From the NCBI GenBank assembly GCA_965276785.1, contig OZ255629.1:62001-126000 (forward strand): DNA of 64,000 bases. Reading direction: 5' to 3'. Numbering within the stretch: position 1 is the first letter of the stretch; each line of letters starts with the position of its first letter. Shown here piece by piece: positions 1 to 9,466 of this stretch. The DNA is from LMUY01 sp965276785. GTDB taxonomy: Bacteria > Pseudomonadota > Alphaproteobacteria > Acetobacterales > Acetobacteraceae. The notes beneath the pieces are model-generated. The model made no database searches and was not told the origin of the DNA. It saw nothing but the letters and a program-made list of their open reading frames with translations. A program made the translations under genes and the position numbers.

Positions 1-325
1 TAGCCACTGCGCCGCGGCGCGTTTGGGACGGCATGGCATCGAGGTCGAGATGCAAAGGCCTGCCCTCAAGGAACGGCAATAGAGCGTTGCGGCCATCTTC
101 GATCACCTTTCCCCGATGGAACAGGGCCAGCCTGGATTGCGCGATGCGATAAAACAGCAGTGTAGCAAACATGGTTAGGATGGTGACGGCCAACCCGCTG
201 AAGCTGGAACTCTGCCGCAACGCGACCCAAGCCAGCACGGCGAAACCAACCGTGTAACGAAGCAGCCTCGGCCGGGGTAATGGCTTGCGGCCGGCATAAA
301 GGTCACGGGTGACAATCCCGCTCAT
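1..325 (-). CDS. Membrane protein, 3' end outside window
   Basis: The reading frame starts at an ATG (complement of 323-325) and stays open to the window edge, giving at least 108 residues. After a basic N-terminus (MSGIVTRDLYAGRKPLPRPR) there are two hydrophobic stretches, around residues 26-37 and 46-60. That suggests a small inner-membrane protein with a soluble C-terminal part. I do not recognise the family. It reads in the same direction as the lipoprotein and glucosidase genes to its right and could be the last gene of that group. Real coding is likely because both frame and hydrophobic pattern are coherent. Confidence 0.5.
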   Translation of the reverse strand, partial: MSGIVTRDLYAGRKPLPRPRLLRYTVGFAVLAWVALRQSSSFSGLAVTILTMFATLLFYRIAQSRLALFHRGKVIEDGRNALLPFLEGRPLHLDLDAMPSQTRRGAVA

Positions 326-410
326 CGTTTTTGTAGCGCCGCAGCGAGGCTCACAGGCCTCATAATTTGGGGCGGATGTTGCCAAGAGCGGCCCAAGGCG
401 ATCGCGCCGC

Positions 411-572
411 CTACTCGGACCCGCCGTATTTCAGATGCGCAGGCAAAGCGGTGAGTGGGCCGGCCTGCTTCGGTACGGCGGGGCCGGGGTTGTCACCCAA
501 ATCGATGCCGCTGCAGGCGGCGGTCGCGAGCAGGCAGCACACGGCGAGGGTCAAAGTCAGGCGTCGGAACAT
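411..572 (-). CDS. Small lipoprotein, 53 aa
   Basis: The ORF has a typical lipoprotein signal: basic start MFRR, hydrophobic core LTLTLAVCCLLATAAC, then a lipobox ending in Cys20, which would be lipidated. The mature part (33 residues) is rich in Gly and Pro and ends KYGGSE. It lies 31 bp downstream of the glucosidase stop on the same strand and is probably its last co-transcribed gene. Function is unknown; many alphaproteobacteria carry such short lipoproteins. The ribosome-binding site is weak (GCGGGACG), which lowers certainty. Confidence 0.5.
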   Translation of the reverse strand: MFRRLTLTLAVCCLLATAACSGIDLGDNPGPAVPKQAGPLTALPAHLKYGGSE

Positions 573-603
573 GCCATCAGCGTCCCGCAACGCCGGCGTG
601 GCG

Positions 604-2772
604 TCAACTCGTCAGCGTGGCGTGAATCACGCCGGTTCGGTCGAGCACGTTCATCGCCACCTCGCCTCCCATGCGGCGGAAGCGCACGCTTATCCGCGCG
701 TCGTTCAGCTCGATGTTGAGCACCGTCACCTCGGTGAGGCTGGGCGGCAACACCGGCCGGTCAAAATGCACCAGCCGGTGCGCCGGGTCGAAGCTCATGC
801 CGAGGCAGGCCTGCAGCATAGCCGGCAGCGCAGTGGCGGCCCAGGCTTGCGGCGAACACGCGACCGGATAATTGGTCGGCGCCTCGGCCCGGCGGCGCGA
901 AAAACCGCAGAACAATTCGGGCAGCCGCCGCAGGTCGATGGTCTTGCACGCATCGAACATGCCGCCGAACAGCCGCGCCGCTTCTGCCTTGCAGCCATAG
1001 CGTACCATGCCGAGCGCGATCATTGAGTTATCGTGCGGCCAGACCGAGCCGTTATGATAGCTGATCGGATTATACCGCACCTCGCCCAGCCCCAGCGTGC
1101 GCACGCCCCAACCCGTGTACATCCGGCTGGACATGAGCTGTGCCGCAACTTGCCTGCCCCGCTCCGGGCTCACGATTCCGGCCAGCAGCAAATGCCCGGC
1201 GTTGGACGCGCGCACCCGGCACGGCCGCTTGGCCCCATCCAGCGCGAGAGCATAGGTGCCGAGGTCCTCGCACCAGAACGCAGCCTCGAATGCGGCCTGC
1301 AGCTGCCGGGCGCGGGCTTCCAACGCGGCCGCCCGGTCGGTGTGGCCCAAAGCACGCGCTATGACGGCGGCCGAGCGGCGTGCGGCATAGGCATAGCCCT
1401 GCACCTCGGCCAGTGCGATCGGTCCCCTGGCAAGCGAACCATCCGCGTGCGAGATCGAGTCGTAGCTGTCCTTCCAGCCCTGATTGGCCAGCCCTTCGGC
1501 GGTTTGGCGGCTATACTCCACGAAGCCGTCGCCGTCCGGGTCGCCGTGGCGCTCGATCCAGTCCAGCGCGGCCAGGATGTTGGGCCACAGCCGTGCCGCC
1601 GTGGCGAGGTCGCCAGTGCGCTCGTAATAGGCGCCCGCCAGCATGACGAACAGTGGCGTGCTGTCCACGCTGCCGTAGTAGCGGCGGAACGGCACCTCCT
1701 GCAGCACCGCCATCTCGCCATGACGTACTTCATGCAGGATTTTGCCCGGCTCGGCGTCGGACGGCTTGTCCACCTCGGTGGCCTGGTTGGCCGCCAGATA
1801 GTTCAGCACCCCGGCGGTAATCCGTGGATCCAGCCAGAGCGTCTGCAGTGCGGTGATCAGCGCGTCCCGCCCAAAGGCGGCGCTGAACCAAGGCACGCCG
1901 GCATAGGGATAGGGCCCGGTGTCCTTGTCCGTCACCAGCATGTAGAGGTCGCAGATCGAGCGGCGCATCGCCTCGTTGAACACCTCGTTGGAGGTGGCAA
2001 CCGCCGCCGCCTTGCTGCTCTCGTCGCGCAGCCGGCGCCGCGCGTCATACAGCGAGCGCAGGAAGCTGCGGCGCGGCGGGAGGCCCGCGCTGGCAGGGTC
2101 GCAGGCGATCTCGATGAAGATCAGCTTCCGCGCCCCGGGGGTAATGTCCAGCTCGAACACGGCGCGCCCACCATCGAGGTGCGTGGGCGTGGGATCGAAG
2201 CAAAGCCGGGTGCTGCGGCGCCGGTCGTCCAGCCCGACATAGGAGAGGGTGACGCACTCGCCATCCACCTCCGGCGGCTGCTGCTCGCCGCGGCGGTCGC
2301 GGTGCATGCCGCGGGACTCGAACAGGTCGGTGAAATCGGCCTCGAACAGCAGCTCGAGCCGGACGCGCTTCGGCGTTTCGGCAAAGCTGCGTATCGAGAG
2401 GCGCTCGAAACAGGCGCCCTCCCACAGGAAGCGCGAGCGGCGCACATGCAGCAGGTCGTGTTCCAGGATCAGCTTGCCAGCTTCGTAAATGTCGCCGTTG
2501 GCCAGGTCGCAGGTGAGCTCTGCATTGTCGTCGCGCAGAGTGGAGCTGAGCAGCATCGGCCGTTCGCCGCCGACCAGCAGGCCGAGTTTGGACAGGTGGC
2601 GCGTATCGCAGAAATACACCCCATCGCTGCTGCCGGGGCCGCCCAGCACGTTGCCGCTGGCGTCGAACACGGCGAAGGTGTCGCCGCTCTTCAGCGTGCG
2701 GGTCTGCCGCTCCTGCAGCGACACGGTGGCGGGGATGTAGAAGGCGTCGGGCTGTGCCGATCCAAAATCCAT
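604..2772 (-). CDS. Amylo-alpha-1,6-glucosidase / glycogen debranching-type enzyme
   Basis: This 722-residue protein looks like the two-domain bacterial glucosidases with an N-terminal GDE_N_bis domain (about residues 20-215, with the family-typical VSLQERQTRTLKSGDTFAVF and LLLSSTLRDDNAELTC) and a C-terminal alpha/alpha-barrel (about 270-690). Family signatures in the barrel are PWFSAAFGRDALIT near residue 294, and NPISYHNGSVWPHDNSM near residue 575. The predicted role is removal of alpha-1,6-linked glucose from glycogen-like or trehalose/sucrose-related glucans in the cytoplasm; the exact substrate is not readable. There is a good ribosome-binding site (AAGGAA) before the ATG. Confidence 0.85.
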   Translation of the reverse strand: MDFGSAQPDAFYIPATVSLQERQTRTLKSGDTFAVFDASGNVLGGPGSSDGVYFCDTRHLSKLGLLVGGERPMLLSSTLRDDNAELTCDLANGDIYEAGKLILEHDLLHVRRSRFLWEGACFERLSIRSFAETPKRVRLELLFEADFTDLFESRGMHRDRRGEQQPPEVDGECVTLSYVGLDDRRRSTRLCFDPTPTHLDGGRAVFELDITPGARKLIFIEIACDPASAGLPPRRSFLRSLYDARRRLRDESSKAAAVATSNEVFNEAMRRSICDLYMLVTDKDTGPYPYAGVPWFSAAFGRDALITALQTLWLDPRITAGVLNYLAANQATEVDKPSDAEPGKILHEVRHGEMAVLQEVPFRRYYGSVDSTPLFVMLAGAYYERTGDLATAARLWPNILAALDWIERHGDPDGDGFVEYSRQTAEGLANQGWKDSYDSISHADGSLARGPIALAEVQGYAYAARRSAAVIARALGHTDRAAALEARARQLQAAFEAAFWCEDLGTYALALDGAKRPCRVRASNAGHLLLAGIVSPERGRQVAAQLMSSRMYTGWGVRTLGLGEVRYNPISYHNGSVWPHDNSMIALGMVRYGCKAEAARLFGGMFDACKTIDLRRLPELFCGFSRRRAEAPTNYPVACSPQAWAATALPAMLQACLGMSFDPAHRLVHFDRPVLPPSLTEVTVLNIELNDARISVRFRRMGGEVAMNVLDRTGVIHATLTS

Positions 2773-2905
2773 GCGGGTTCCTTTTAAGCTGCCTATCGGG
2801 TGGAGGACCCATCCCCTGTCCTACGCAATACCATGCCTGCGGTCGCGTTAAGCTTTGCGCAACCAGTCCGCGCGATCATACCGCGTAAGCTAGGGGAGCA
2901 GAGTG

Positions 2906-3274
2906 ATGGCAGAGTACGGCACCTACGCGGCGGGGCAGAGCGATACGCGGCCTTGGGGGGATTGGACGGTGCTGGATTGTGGGCCCGGCTTCGTGGTCAA
3001 ACGCATCCGCGTGGCCCCGGGCGGCCGCTTGTCGCTGCAGCGGCACCAGCATCGCGCCGAGCAGTGGACGGTCGTGGCCGGCACCGCCCGCGTCACGCTG
3101 GATGGTGCCGAGTTCGATGTCGCCACCGGTCATTCCGTCAGCGTGCCGCGGGGGGCGGTGCATCGGTCGGAAAACCTGGGCAGGGAGGACGTCGTTTTCA
3201 TCGAGGTGCAGCACGGTCCCTTGCTGTCGGAGGACGATATCGAGCGGCTGGAGGATGTCTACGGCCGCTCGTGA
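2906..3274 (+). CDS. Cupin, mannose-6-phosphate isomerase C-terminal type
   Basis: This single-domain cupin of 122 residues resembles the C-terminal domain of type II mannose-6-phosphate isomerase/GDP-mannose pyrophosphorylase. The metal-binding cupin motif 1 is RLSLQRHQHRAEQWTVVAG and motif 2 is SVPRGAVHRSENLG. The start is the ATG at 2906 rather than the adjacent GTG at 2903, because TAGGGGAG lies 7-8 bases upstream. It is transcribed divergently from the glucosidase gene, so the 133-bp gap probably holds both promoters. A sugar-phosphate isomerase role is inferred from family only. Confidence 0.75.
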   Translation: MAEYGTYAAGQSDTRPWGDWTVLDCGPGFVVKRIRVAPGGRLSLQRHQHRAEQWTVVAGTARVTLDGAEFDVATGHSVSVPRGAVHRSENLGREDVVFIEVQHGPLLSEDDIERLEDVYGRS

Positions 3275-3459
3275 TCAAGCGAGAGGCTCGTCCTGCCGCT
3301 TGCGCGCGGCAGAATCACCGCCTCTGACCCAACTCGATCACTCGTCTACCTCTCCCGCCAGTGCAGGGCGGCAGCATCTGGCGCCGGTGGCCGAACTGCC
3401 CAGCCCTTGCACCGTCGCTTATGCTCGGAGTCGCGGCAACCGATTTGCGTTGCGAAGGG
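3275..3459. other. Intergenic stretch without a convincing gene
   Basis: Between the cupin stop and the acyl-CoA dehydrogenase stop there are about 440 bases. Apart from the weak candidate at 3460-3639 I see no gene, tRNA or clear hairpin in them. Frames open on the plus strand here show no family resemblance. Confidence 0.5.
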
Positions 3460-3639
3460 CTAGCGCCGGCCCTGCTGGTCCCACGGCGATGGCCCTGCGC
3501 TCGGCCGAGAGGACCGCACAGCAGGCGCTTGTTGCGGCCGGGTTTCTCTACTCGTTACCAGGGTCGAGACGAGACCGGCTAATCCGAGAGAGACGGTAAT
3601 AAGGAACGTCAGCGTCATAGCAAACATGGCACCATCCAT
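3460..3639 (-). CDS. Possible small membrane protein, 59 aa
   Basis: From the ATG at 3639 the product begins MDGAMFAMTLTFLITVSLGL, one continuous hydrophobic segment long enough to cross the membrane, followed by a charged, Pro-rich tail. A second ATG (MFAMTL) has GGATGG just upstream. There is no recognised family, and the frame could be chance in GC-rich DNA. The clear transmembrane pattern in an otherwise empty gap is the only support. Confidence 0.3.
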   Translation of the reverse strand: MDGAMFAMTLTFLITVSLGLAGLVSTLVTSRETRPQQAPAVRSSRPSAGPSPWDQQGRR

Positions 3640-3715
3640 TGGTTCAGACGGGCCGAAGCCTGAACCAAATGGTTGGGACTGACCGGCAATTAATCGCAAA
3701 CGAGGCGACAAATGT

Positions 3716-5506
3716 TCAGAACATCGCCTCGTCCAACGCCATCATCGATGTCTTGCCAGACTTAATCGTGAGATACAGCGCCCCCGCCTGCGGCAGCAAC
3801 CGTTCCATGTAGAACCGGGCGGTGCCGAGCTTGGCCTGATAGAACCGGGCATCGCCATTGGCAGTCGGCAGCTTGAGTTGCGCAATCTGCGCCGAACGAG
3901 CCCACATGTAGCCCAGAGCCACCAGGCCGAACAACCGCAGGTAATCGCTGGCGGCCGCTGCTGCCTCTTCCGGGTCCTTCAACCCGGCGATGGCGATATG
4001 GGCGGTGGCCAATTGCAACGCGCCGAAACTCCGCTCGAGCAGCTTGGTCAAGCCGCCAAGCGCCGGGTCGTCGCGGGTGGCGGCGATGAACTCGGACACC
4101 GGGTGGAAGAACCGGCGCAGCGAACGTCCCATGTTGGCGCCCAGCTTGCGGCCGACCATGTCCAGCGCCTGAACGCCGTTGGTGCCCTCGTAGAGCATGG
4201 AAATGCGGGCATCGCGCACGTATTGCTCAACGCCATGGTCGCGGATGTAGCCATGGCCGCCATAGACCTGCAGCCCAAGGCTGGCCATCTCGAAGCCCAG
4301 ATCGGTGAACAGCGCCTTCACCAGGGGCGTCATGAGGGCAGCGAAATCCTCCGCTGCCTCGCGGCTGGCCGCATCCTCGGCGTGGGCCGCCTCGTCAAGC
4401 TGCCGCGCCACCCAGCCGCCGAGCGCCCGGCAGCCCTCGGTATAGGCGCGGATGGTCATCAGCATGCGGCGCACGTCCGGATGCACGATAATGGAGTCCG
4501 CTGGGCGGGCAGCATCGCGCACGCCGGCGAGCGAGCGGCCCTGCACCCGGTCCTTGGCATAGAACACCGCGCTCTGGTATGCGGCCTCGGCTACGCCCAG
4601 CCCCTGGATGCCCACCGATAACCGTTCACTGTTCATCATGGTGAACATCGCCCGCATGCCCTTGTGGGGCGCGCCGACCAGCCAACCGGTGGCGTCGTCA
4701 AAGCTCAACTGGCAGGTGGCCGAGGCCTTCAGGCCCATCTTGTGCTCGATGGACGTGCACACCACGCCGTTCCGCGCGCCCGGCCCGCCCGGGTCATCGG
4801 GCAAAAACTTGGGCACCAGGAACAGGCTAATGCCCTTCACCCCCGCCGGTGCATCCGGCAAGCGGGCAAGCACGAGATGGATGATGTTCTCGCTCAAATC
4901 GTGCTCGCCGGCGGAGATAAAAATCTTGCTACCGGTAACCTTGTAGCTACCATCTGGCTGCGGCACCGCTCGCGTGCGCAGCATGCCAAGATCGGTGCCG
5001 CAATGCGCCTCGGTGAGGCACATCGTGCCAGTCCAACTGCCATCGACCAGCTTGGGCAGGTAGCGCTGCTTCAAGTCGTCCGTGGCATGGTCCAGGATCG
5101 CCTGGTAGGCGCCATGGCTGAGGCCTGGATAGAGCCCGAACGACAGGTTGGCCGAGGAGAGAATCTCCTCAACCTGCTTGTTCACCACCTCCGGCAAGCC
5201 CTGGCCGCCCCACTCAGGGGCAGCCGCCAGCGCAGTCCAGCCATTGGCGCGGAACGCCTCATAGGCGGGCTTGAAGCCGCTCGGCGTGCGCACCACGCCG
5301 TTTTCGTAGCTGCAGCCCTCCTCGTCGCCGCTGGCGTTCAGCGGCAGCAACACCTCTTCGGCGAACTTGCCGGCCTCTTCCAGCACCGAATCGATCAGGT
5401 CGGGGGTGAAGCTGTCCAAGCCCGGCAGCGAGGCCAGGGTGTCGCTCTCGTGCAACTCGTGGATGACGAACTGCATGTCCCGCAACGGAGCCTTGTAGGT
5501 TTGCAT
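3716..5506 (-). CDS. Acyl-CoA dehydrogenase, long form (596 aa)
   Basis: FAD-dependent acyl-CoA dehydrogenase of the roughly 600-residue class (DmdC/FadE-like, with an extra C-terminal domain after the usual three). It starts with the class-typical MQTYKAPLRDMQFVIHEL. The FAD/substrate region has CLTEAHCGTDLGMLRT (residue ~162), and the catalytic-glutamate segment is MLYEGTNGVQALDMVGRKL near residue 440. It oxidises acyl-CoA to trans-2-enoyl-CoA, the first step of beta-oxidation. A strong site (AGGAG) precedes the ATG and it follows the multifunctional gene by 10 bases, so the three genes to 8959 form one fatty-acid degradation operon. Chain-length preference cannot be read. Confidence 0.92.
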   Translation of the reverse strand: MQTYKAPLRDMQFVIHELHESDTLASLPGLDSFTPDLIDSVLEEAGKFAEEVLLPLNASGDEEGCSYENGVVRTPSGFKPAYEAFRANGWTALAAAPEWGGQGLPEVVNKQVEEILSSANLSFGLYPGLSHGAYQAILDHATDDLKQRYLPKLVDGSWTGTMCLTEAHCGTDLGMLRTRAVPQPDGSYKVTGSKIFISAGEHDLSENIIHLVLARLPDAPAGVKGISLFLVPKFLPDDPGGPGARNGVVCTSIEHKMGLKASATCQLSFDDATGWLVGAPHKGMRAMFTMMNSERLSVGIQGLGVAEAAYQSAVFYAKDRVQGRSLAGVRDAARPADSIIVHPDVRRMLMTIRAYTEGCRALGGWVARQLDEAAHAEDAASREAAEDFAALMTPLVKALFTDLGFEMASLGLQVYGGHGYIRDHGVEQYVRDARISMLYEGTNGVQALDMVGRKLGANMGRSLRRFFHPVSEFIAATRDDPALGGLTKLLERSFGALQLATAHIAIAGLKDPEEAAAAASDYLRLFGLVALGYMWARSAQIAQLKLPTANGDARFYQAKLGTARFYMERLLPQAGALYLTIKSGKTSMMALDEAMF

Positions 5507-5516
5507 CTGACTTCTC

Positions 5517-7817
5517 CTAATTCCGCAACGGTTTGCCGGTCGCCAGCGTATGCTCGATGCGCGCCAGGGTCGCCGGCTGCCTGACCAGCGCCATCAATCC
5601 GCGCCGCTCCAACGCCAGCATCTGGTCCTCCGTCACCGTATCGATAAGGTCTGTATCTCCGCCGGTCAGCACTTCGGCCAGAGTTGCCGACACCACCAGA
5701 TCATGCTCCGTGGCCAGGCCGCGCTTGCGGAAACCTTCGGCAGCCAGGCGCATGGCGAGCGCCCCAGACGGTCCGGGCAAGCGCAGGGTTGGCGGGTCGG
5801 GCGGCTGATAGCCCTCCAGCAGGGCAAGCGCGCGCGCTTTCGCATCCGCCAGCAGCCGGTCCCGGTTCATCGTGATGCCGTCCTCGGCGCGGAGGAACCC
5901 AAGCGCGCGAGCCTCGGCGGCGGATTTGGCGGTGGTCGCGGTGCTCACCGTCTCGAACACCTTCACCGGCGCCGGCATCGGCCCGCCAGGCAGCTTGCCG
6001 GGGGCTTGCCAGCGGGCCAGCATCTCCTTGCAGCCGCCCCAACCCGGCAGCAAGCCAACGCCGCATTCCACCAAGCCGATATAGCTCTCGGCATAGGCCT
6101 GGATGGCGCTCGAATGCAGCAGGATCTCGCAGCCACCGCCCAGCGCCAGCCCAAAGGGTGCGGCCACGACCGGGAACGGTGTGTATTTCAGCGTCTTGAG
6201 CGCTTGCTGCCCAGCCGCCACCGCCTTCTCGATTTCGCCCCAGGCGGCGATATTGGCAGAGAACAGGGCCACACCGAGATTGGCGCCGACGGAGAAGTTC
6301 TGCCCCTCATTGTAGATCACCAGCGCCTTGTAACGCTCGCGCACCAGCTCCACCGTTTTGCCCAGCAGCCCGAGCAACCCGTCGTCGATGGAGTTGGCCT
6401 TGGTGGTGAACTCGAAGCAGAGCACGTCGTCGCCAATGTCCCACACGCTGGCGGAGCCATTTTTCAGCACCGGCTTGGAGGCAAGCCGGATATCCTCCAG
6501 CAGCAGCACGCCGGGGGCCCGCTTCAGGTCCTGATACTCGCCGTCCAAGCTGAGGAACTGCCGGCGCCCGTCTTGCACCCGGTAGAGCGGCCGCCCCGCC
6601 GCCGCTTGCAGCAAGGGCGGCACGGGGCGGCCCTCCGCCTGCAGCCGCGCGGCAAAGCGGGCGGTGCCGATCTGGTCGATCAGCTCAAACGGGCCCCAGC
6701 GCCAGCCATAGCCGAGCCGCATGGCGATATCGACGTCCACCAGCGTGTCCGCCGCCTCCGGCACAATGGTGGCGGCATAGGCGAGCACCGGCGCCATCAC
6801 GGTCCAAGCATAGCGGCTGGCCTGGCCGGTCCCGTCCAGTAGCGCAGTAAGCTTGGCGGGCGCCGCTTCGGGCTTGCGTTCGGGCCGATACTCCCCCGTC
6901 GCCAGATCGATCACCTGCTTCTTACGGGTGGCCCGATCGAACAGATAGAAGCCGCCTTTGCCTTTGCGGCCAGTGAACCCCCCCGCGATCATGCGCTTGA
7001 GCAGCGGCATGTCCTCGTTGTAGGCGTGGAACGGATCGGTTGGCGGCAGGGTGCGGCCCAAGCTGGCATTCACCTCCGGCATCAGGTCGAGTCCGACCAG
7101 GTCCAACAAGCCGAACACGCCCGTCTTCGGAAAGCCGAACGGCCTGCCCAGGATGGCGTCGACCTCCTCCACCGCGATGCCCCGCCGCATCGCCTCGACC
7201 ACCGCCACCTGCAGCCAGTAGGTGCCGAGCCGGTTGGCGATGAAGCCCGGTGCGTCATGGCAGGTGACCACGGTCTTGCCGAGCGAGCGGTCGGCAAAGT
7301 TGGAGACGGCGGCGAGAATGGCCGGGTCGGTCTGCGGGCCTGGCACCAGCTCCAGCAAGCGCATGTAGCGGGGCGGGTTGAAAAAATGCGTAATGAGGAA
7401 GCTGCTTCGGAAGGCTTCGCCCATCCCCTCGGTCAAGTCTCGCAGCGGGATGGTGGACGTGTTGGACGAGATCGCGGCACCCGGCCGGCACACCGCTTCC
7501 AGCCGGCGATACAGCGCCTGCTTTACTTCAAGCCGCTCGACAATCACTTCGACGACCCAGTCGCATTCGCCCAGCCGGGCGAGATCGTCCTCCACGTTGC
7601 CAGTCTCGATCAGCCGCGCGGCCTGCGGGGTCATCAGCGGCGCCGGGTCGGTCTTTAGCAGCTTGGCCACCGCGCCTCTGGCGATGGCAGAGCGGTCGGC
7701 AACCCCCGCGGGCACAATGTCCAGCAACAGCACCGGGATGCCGGCATTGGCCACCTGGGCGGCGATACCCGCCCCCATCACCCCCGCGCCGATGACGCCG
7801 ACCCGGCGGATGTCCAT
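5517..7817 (-). CDS. 3-hydroxyacyl-CoA dehydrogenase / enoyl-CoA hydratase fusion
   Basis: A 766-residue bifunctional beta-oxidation enzyme. The N-terminal NAD-binding fold starts at once (VGVIGAGVMGAGIAAQVANAG), followed by the two hydroxyacyl-CoA dehydrogenase C-terminal repeats and a crotonase (enoyl-CoA hydratase) domain from about residue 480, with NFSVGANLG and the oxyanion-hole segment FGLALGGGCEI. This dehydrogenase-first order is the FadN-like arrangement, opposite to FadB/FadJ. The start is the ATG at 7817, sharing one base with the thiolase stop (TGATG), rather than an upstream in-frame codon inside the thiolase gene. It hydrates enoyl-CoA and oxidises the 3-hydroxyacyl-CoA. Confidence 0.92.
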   Translation of the reverse strand: MDIRRVGVIGAGVMGAGIAAQVANAGIPVLLLDIVPAGVADRSAIARGAVAKLLKTDPAPLMTPQAARLIETGNVEDDLARLGECDWVVEVIVERLEVKQALYRRLEAVCRPGAAISSNTSTIPLRDLTEGMGEAFRSSFLITHFFNPPRYMRLLELVPGPQTDPAILAAVSNFADRSLGKTVVTCHDAPGFIANRLGTYWLQVAVVEAMRRGIAVEEVDAILGRPFGFPKTGVFGLLDLVGLDLMPEVNASLGRTLPPTDPFHAYNEDMPLLKRMIAGGFTGRKGKGGFYLFDRATRKKQVIDLATGEYRPERKPEAAPAKLTALLDGTGQASRYAWTVMAPVLAYAATIVPEAADTLVDVDIAMRLGYGWRWGPFELIDQIGTARFAARLQAEGRPVPPLLQAAAGRPLYRVQDGRRQFLSLDGEYQDLKRAPGVLLLEDIRLASKPVLKNGSASVWDIGDDVLCFEFTTKANSIDDGLLGLLGKTVELVRERYKALVIYNEGQNFSVGANLGVALFSANIAAWGEIEKAVAAGQQALKTLKYTPFPVVAAPFGLALGGGCEILLHSSAIQAYAESYIGLVECGVGLLPGWGGCKEMLARWQAPGKLPGGPMPAPVKVFETVSTATTAKSAAEARALGFLRAEDGITMNRDRLLADAKARALALLEGYQPPDPPTLRLPGPSGALAMRLAAEGFRKRGLATEHDLVVSATLAEVLTGGDTDLIDTVTEDQMLALERRGLMALVRQPATLARIEHTLATGKPLRN

Positions 7818-8959
7818 CACACCCGCTCCAGCACGGTTGCGATGCCCTGCCCGCCGCCGATGCATTGGGTGGCCAGCGCGAAGCGACCGCCGGTGCGCTG
7901 CAACAGGCTGGCCGCCTTGCCGACCAGCCGCGCGCCCGTAGCGCCGAGCGGATGGCCGAGCGCGATGGCGCCGCCATCCAGGTTCAGGGTTTGCTCGCGG
8001 ATGCCGATGTCGCGGATGGATGCGATGGCCTGTGACGCGAACGCCTCGTTAAGCTCCACCACGTCCACTTCCGCAATGGCGACCCCAGCGCGGCGCAGCG
8101 CCTTGGCCGTGGCATTGATGGGGCCGACACCCATGATCTCGGGGCCGCATCCCGCCACCGACTGGCTGCGCACCCGCGCCAGCGCAGTGAGCCCGTTGCG
8201 CTCCGCATAGGCTTCGGTGGTGACCAGCACGGCGGCGCAGCCGTCGGTGAGCGGCGAGGAGGTCCCAGCCGTCACCGTGCCCTCTTGATCGAAGGCGGGC
8301 TTGAGCGCGGCTAAGCCTTCCGGCGTGGTATCGGGCCGAATGCAGCCATCCTGCTCCACCACCGTCTTGCCGCTGCGAATGGCGACGATCTCGGCGGCAA
8401 GCCGGCCCTCGGCCTGGGCAGCCGCGGCCTTGGCGTGGCTGGCTGCGGCAAACACTTCCTGCTCAGCCCGCGGCACCTGCCACTGGCGAGCGACATTCTC
8501 CGCCGTCTCGCCCATCCCCATATAGGCACCCGGCTGCTTGCCATGCAGCGTTACGTTCAGTAGCGGGTTATAGCCGCCCATCGGCACCCGGCTCATGCTT
8601 TCCACCCCGGCGCAGATGAACACCTCGCCCGCACCCATCGCAATCGCCCCCGCGGCGATGTGTACTGACTGCATGGAGCTGCCGCAGAACCGGTTCACCG
8701 TCATGCCCGCCACCGAAATCGGCAGGTCTGCTAAGAGGCCAATCAGCCGGGCCACGTTCATGCCCTGCTCGCCCTCGGGGAAGGCGCAGCCCATGATGAT
8801 GTCCTCGATGTCCTCGGGCTTCACCCGCGTCCGCGCGATCAGCTCGCGGATCACCTGGGCGGCCAGATCGTCCGCCCGGACGCGGGCGAGCGCGCCCTTG
8901 TGCGCCGGGGTAAAGGGGGACCGGGCATAGCCGGCGATAACAACGGGGGACTGCGACAT
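7817..8959 (-). CDS. Acetyl-CoA acyltransferase (thiolase)
   Basis: Thiolase of 380 residues, normal length for a FadA/FadI-type 3-ketoacyl-CoA thiolase. The nucleophilic cysteine lies in NRFCGSSMQSVHIAAGAI (residue ~90). The C-terminal active-site His is in GGAIALGHPLGATGARL and the second Cys in CIGGGQGIATVLE. It cleaves 3-ketoacyl-CoA to acetyl-CoA plus a shortened acyl-CoA. It is the first gene of the leftward beta-oxidation operon and is translationally coupled to the next gene by the TGATG overlap. Confidence 0.93.
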   Translation of the reverse strand: MSQSPVVIAGYARSPFTPAHKGALARVRADDLAAQVIRELIARTRVKPEDIEDIIMGCAFPEGEQGMNVARLIGLLADLPISVAGMTVNRFCGSSMQSVHIAAGAIAMGAGEVFICAGVESMSRVPMGGYNPLLNVTLHGKQPGAYMGMGETAENVARQWQVPRAEQEVFAAASHAKAAAAQAEGRLAAEIVAIRSGKTVVEQDGCIRPDTTPEGLAALKPAFDQEGTVTAGTSSPLTDGCAAVLVTTEAYAERNGLTALARVRSQSVAGCGPEIMGVGPINATAKALRRAGVAIAEVDVVELNEAFASQAIASIRDIGIREQTLNLDGGAIALGHPLGATGARLVGKAASLLQRTGGRFALATQCIGGGQGIATVLERV

Positions 8960-8977
8960 AGTGAGAACTCTCCGAGG

Positions 8978-9466
8978 CTATGGCTTGGCCGGCGATGGCG
9001 GCGGCTCGATGGCGCCAGGGCCGGCCACCGCCACATCCGCCGTCACCGGGGCGGCATGCTGGAACATGAACGTAACAGGGAAATGCTCGCCCTGCTTCAA
9101 AGGATGCGTCAATCCCGTCAACATCAAATGATAGCCGCCGGGCTGCAAGTGCACCGGCGTGCCCGGCGCGAGCGGCAGACCGCCAGCCACGGGTCGCATT
9201 TGTGTCATCCCGCCGCTCGTCATGTCCCGGTGTAGCTCGGCCGTGGCGGCGACGGGTGTGCTGCCGCCGGTCAGCCGATCGGGCTGCGACGCGGTCATGG
9301 TGGCGTAGATCGCGCCGGTTCCGATCGGTCCCGCGCTGGCCCGTGCCCACGTTCCGCTCACCGCCACGCTCAGCGGCTGCGCCCGGGCCGGGCTCGCCAC
9401 CGCGACGGCCTGGGCGATGGCCAAAGCAACGGCGGCACGCCATGGGTTCACGAAACATCGGCTCAC
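8978..9466 (-). CDS. Periplasmic copper chaperone, PCu(A)C type
   Basis: A 162-residue exported protein with a signal peptide (WRAAVALAIAQAVAVASPARA) and a PCu(A)C beta-barrel domain. The Cu(I)-binding pattern of His and Met residues is visible: ELHRDMTSGGMTQMRPV and, about 20 residues on, PGGYHLMLTGL. It is known to deliver Cu(I) to the CuA site of cytochrome oxidase. The GTG start (9464-9466) overlaps the SCO stop, so both are translated together, which fits a joint role in oxidase copper insertion. The extra GTG inside the leader (VNPWRAA) is a possible alternative start. Confidence 0.88.
   Translation of the reverse strand: MSRCFVNPWRAAVALAIAQAVAVASPARAQPLSVAVSGTWARASAGPIGTGAIYATMTASQPDRLTGGSTPVAATAELHRDMTSGGMTQMRPVAGGLPLAPGTPVHLQPGGYHLMLTGLTHPLKQGEHFPVTFMFQHAAPVTADVAVAGPGAIEPPPSPAKP

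Noticed and set aside
1033..2787. Long plus-strand ORF of 584 codons opposite the glucosidase
   Set aside because: It lies antisense to a gene with clear motifs, is Arg/Gly/Ala/His-rich without any family resemblance, and is the usual GC-rich shadow.
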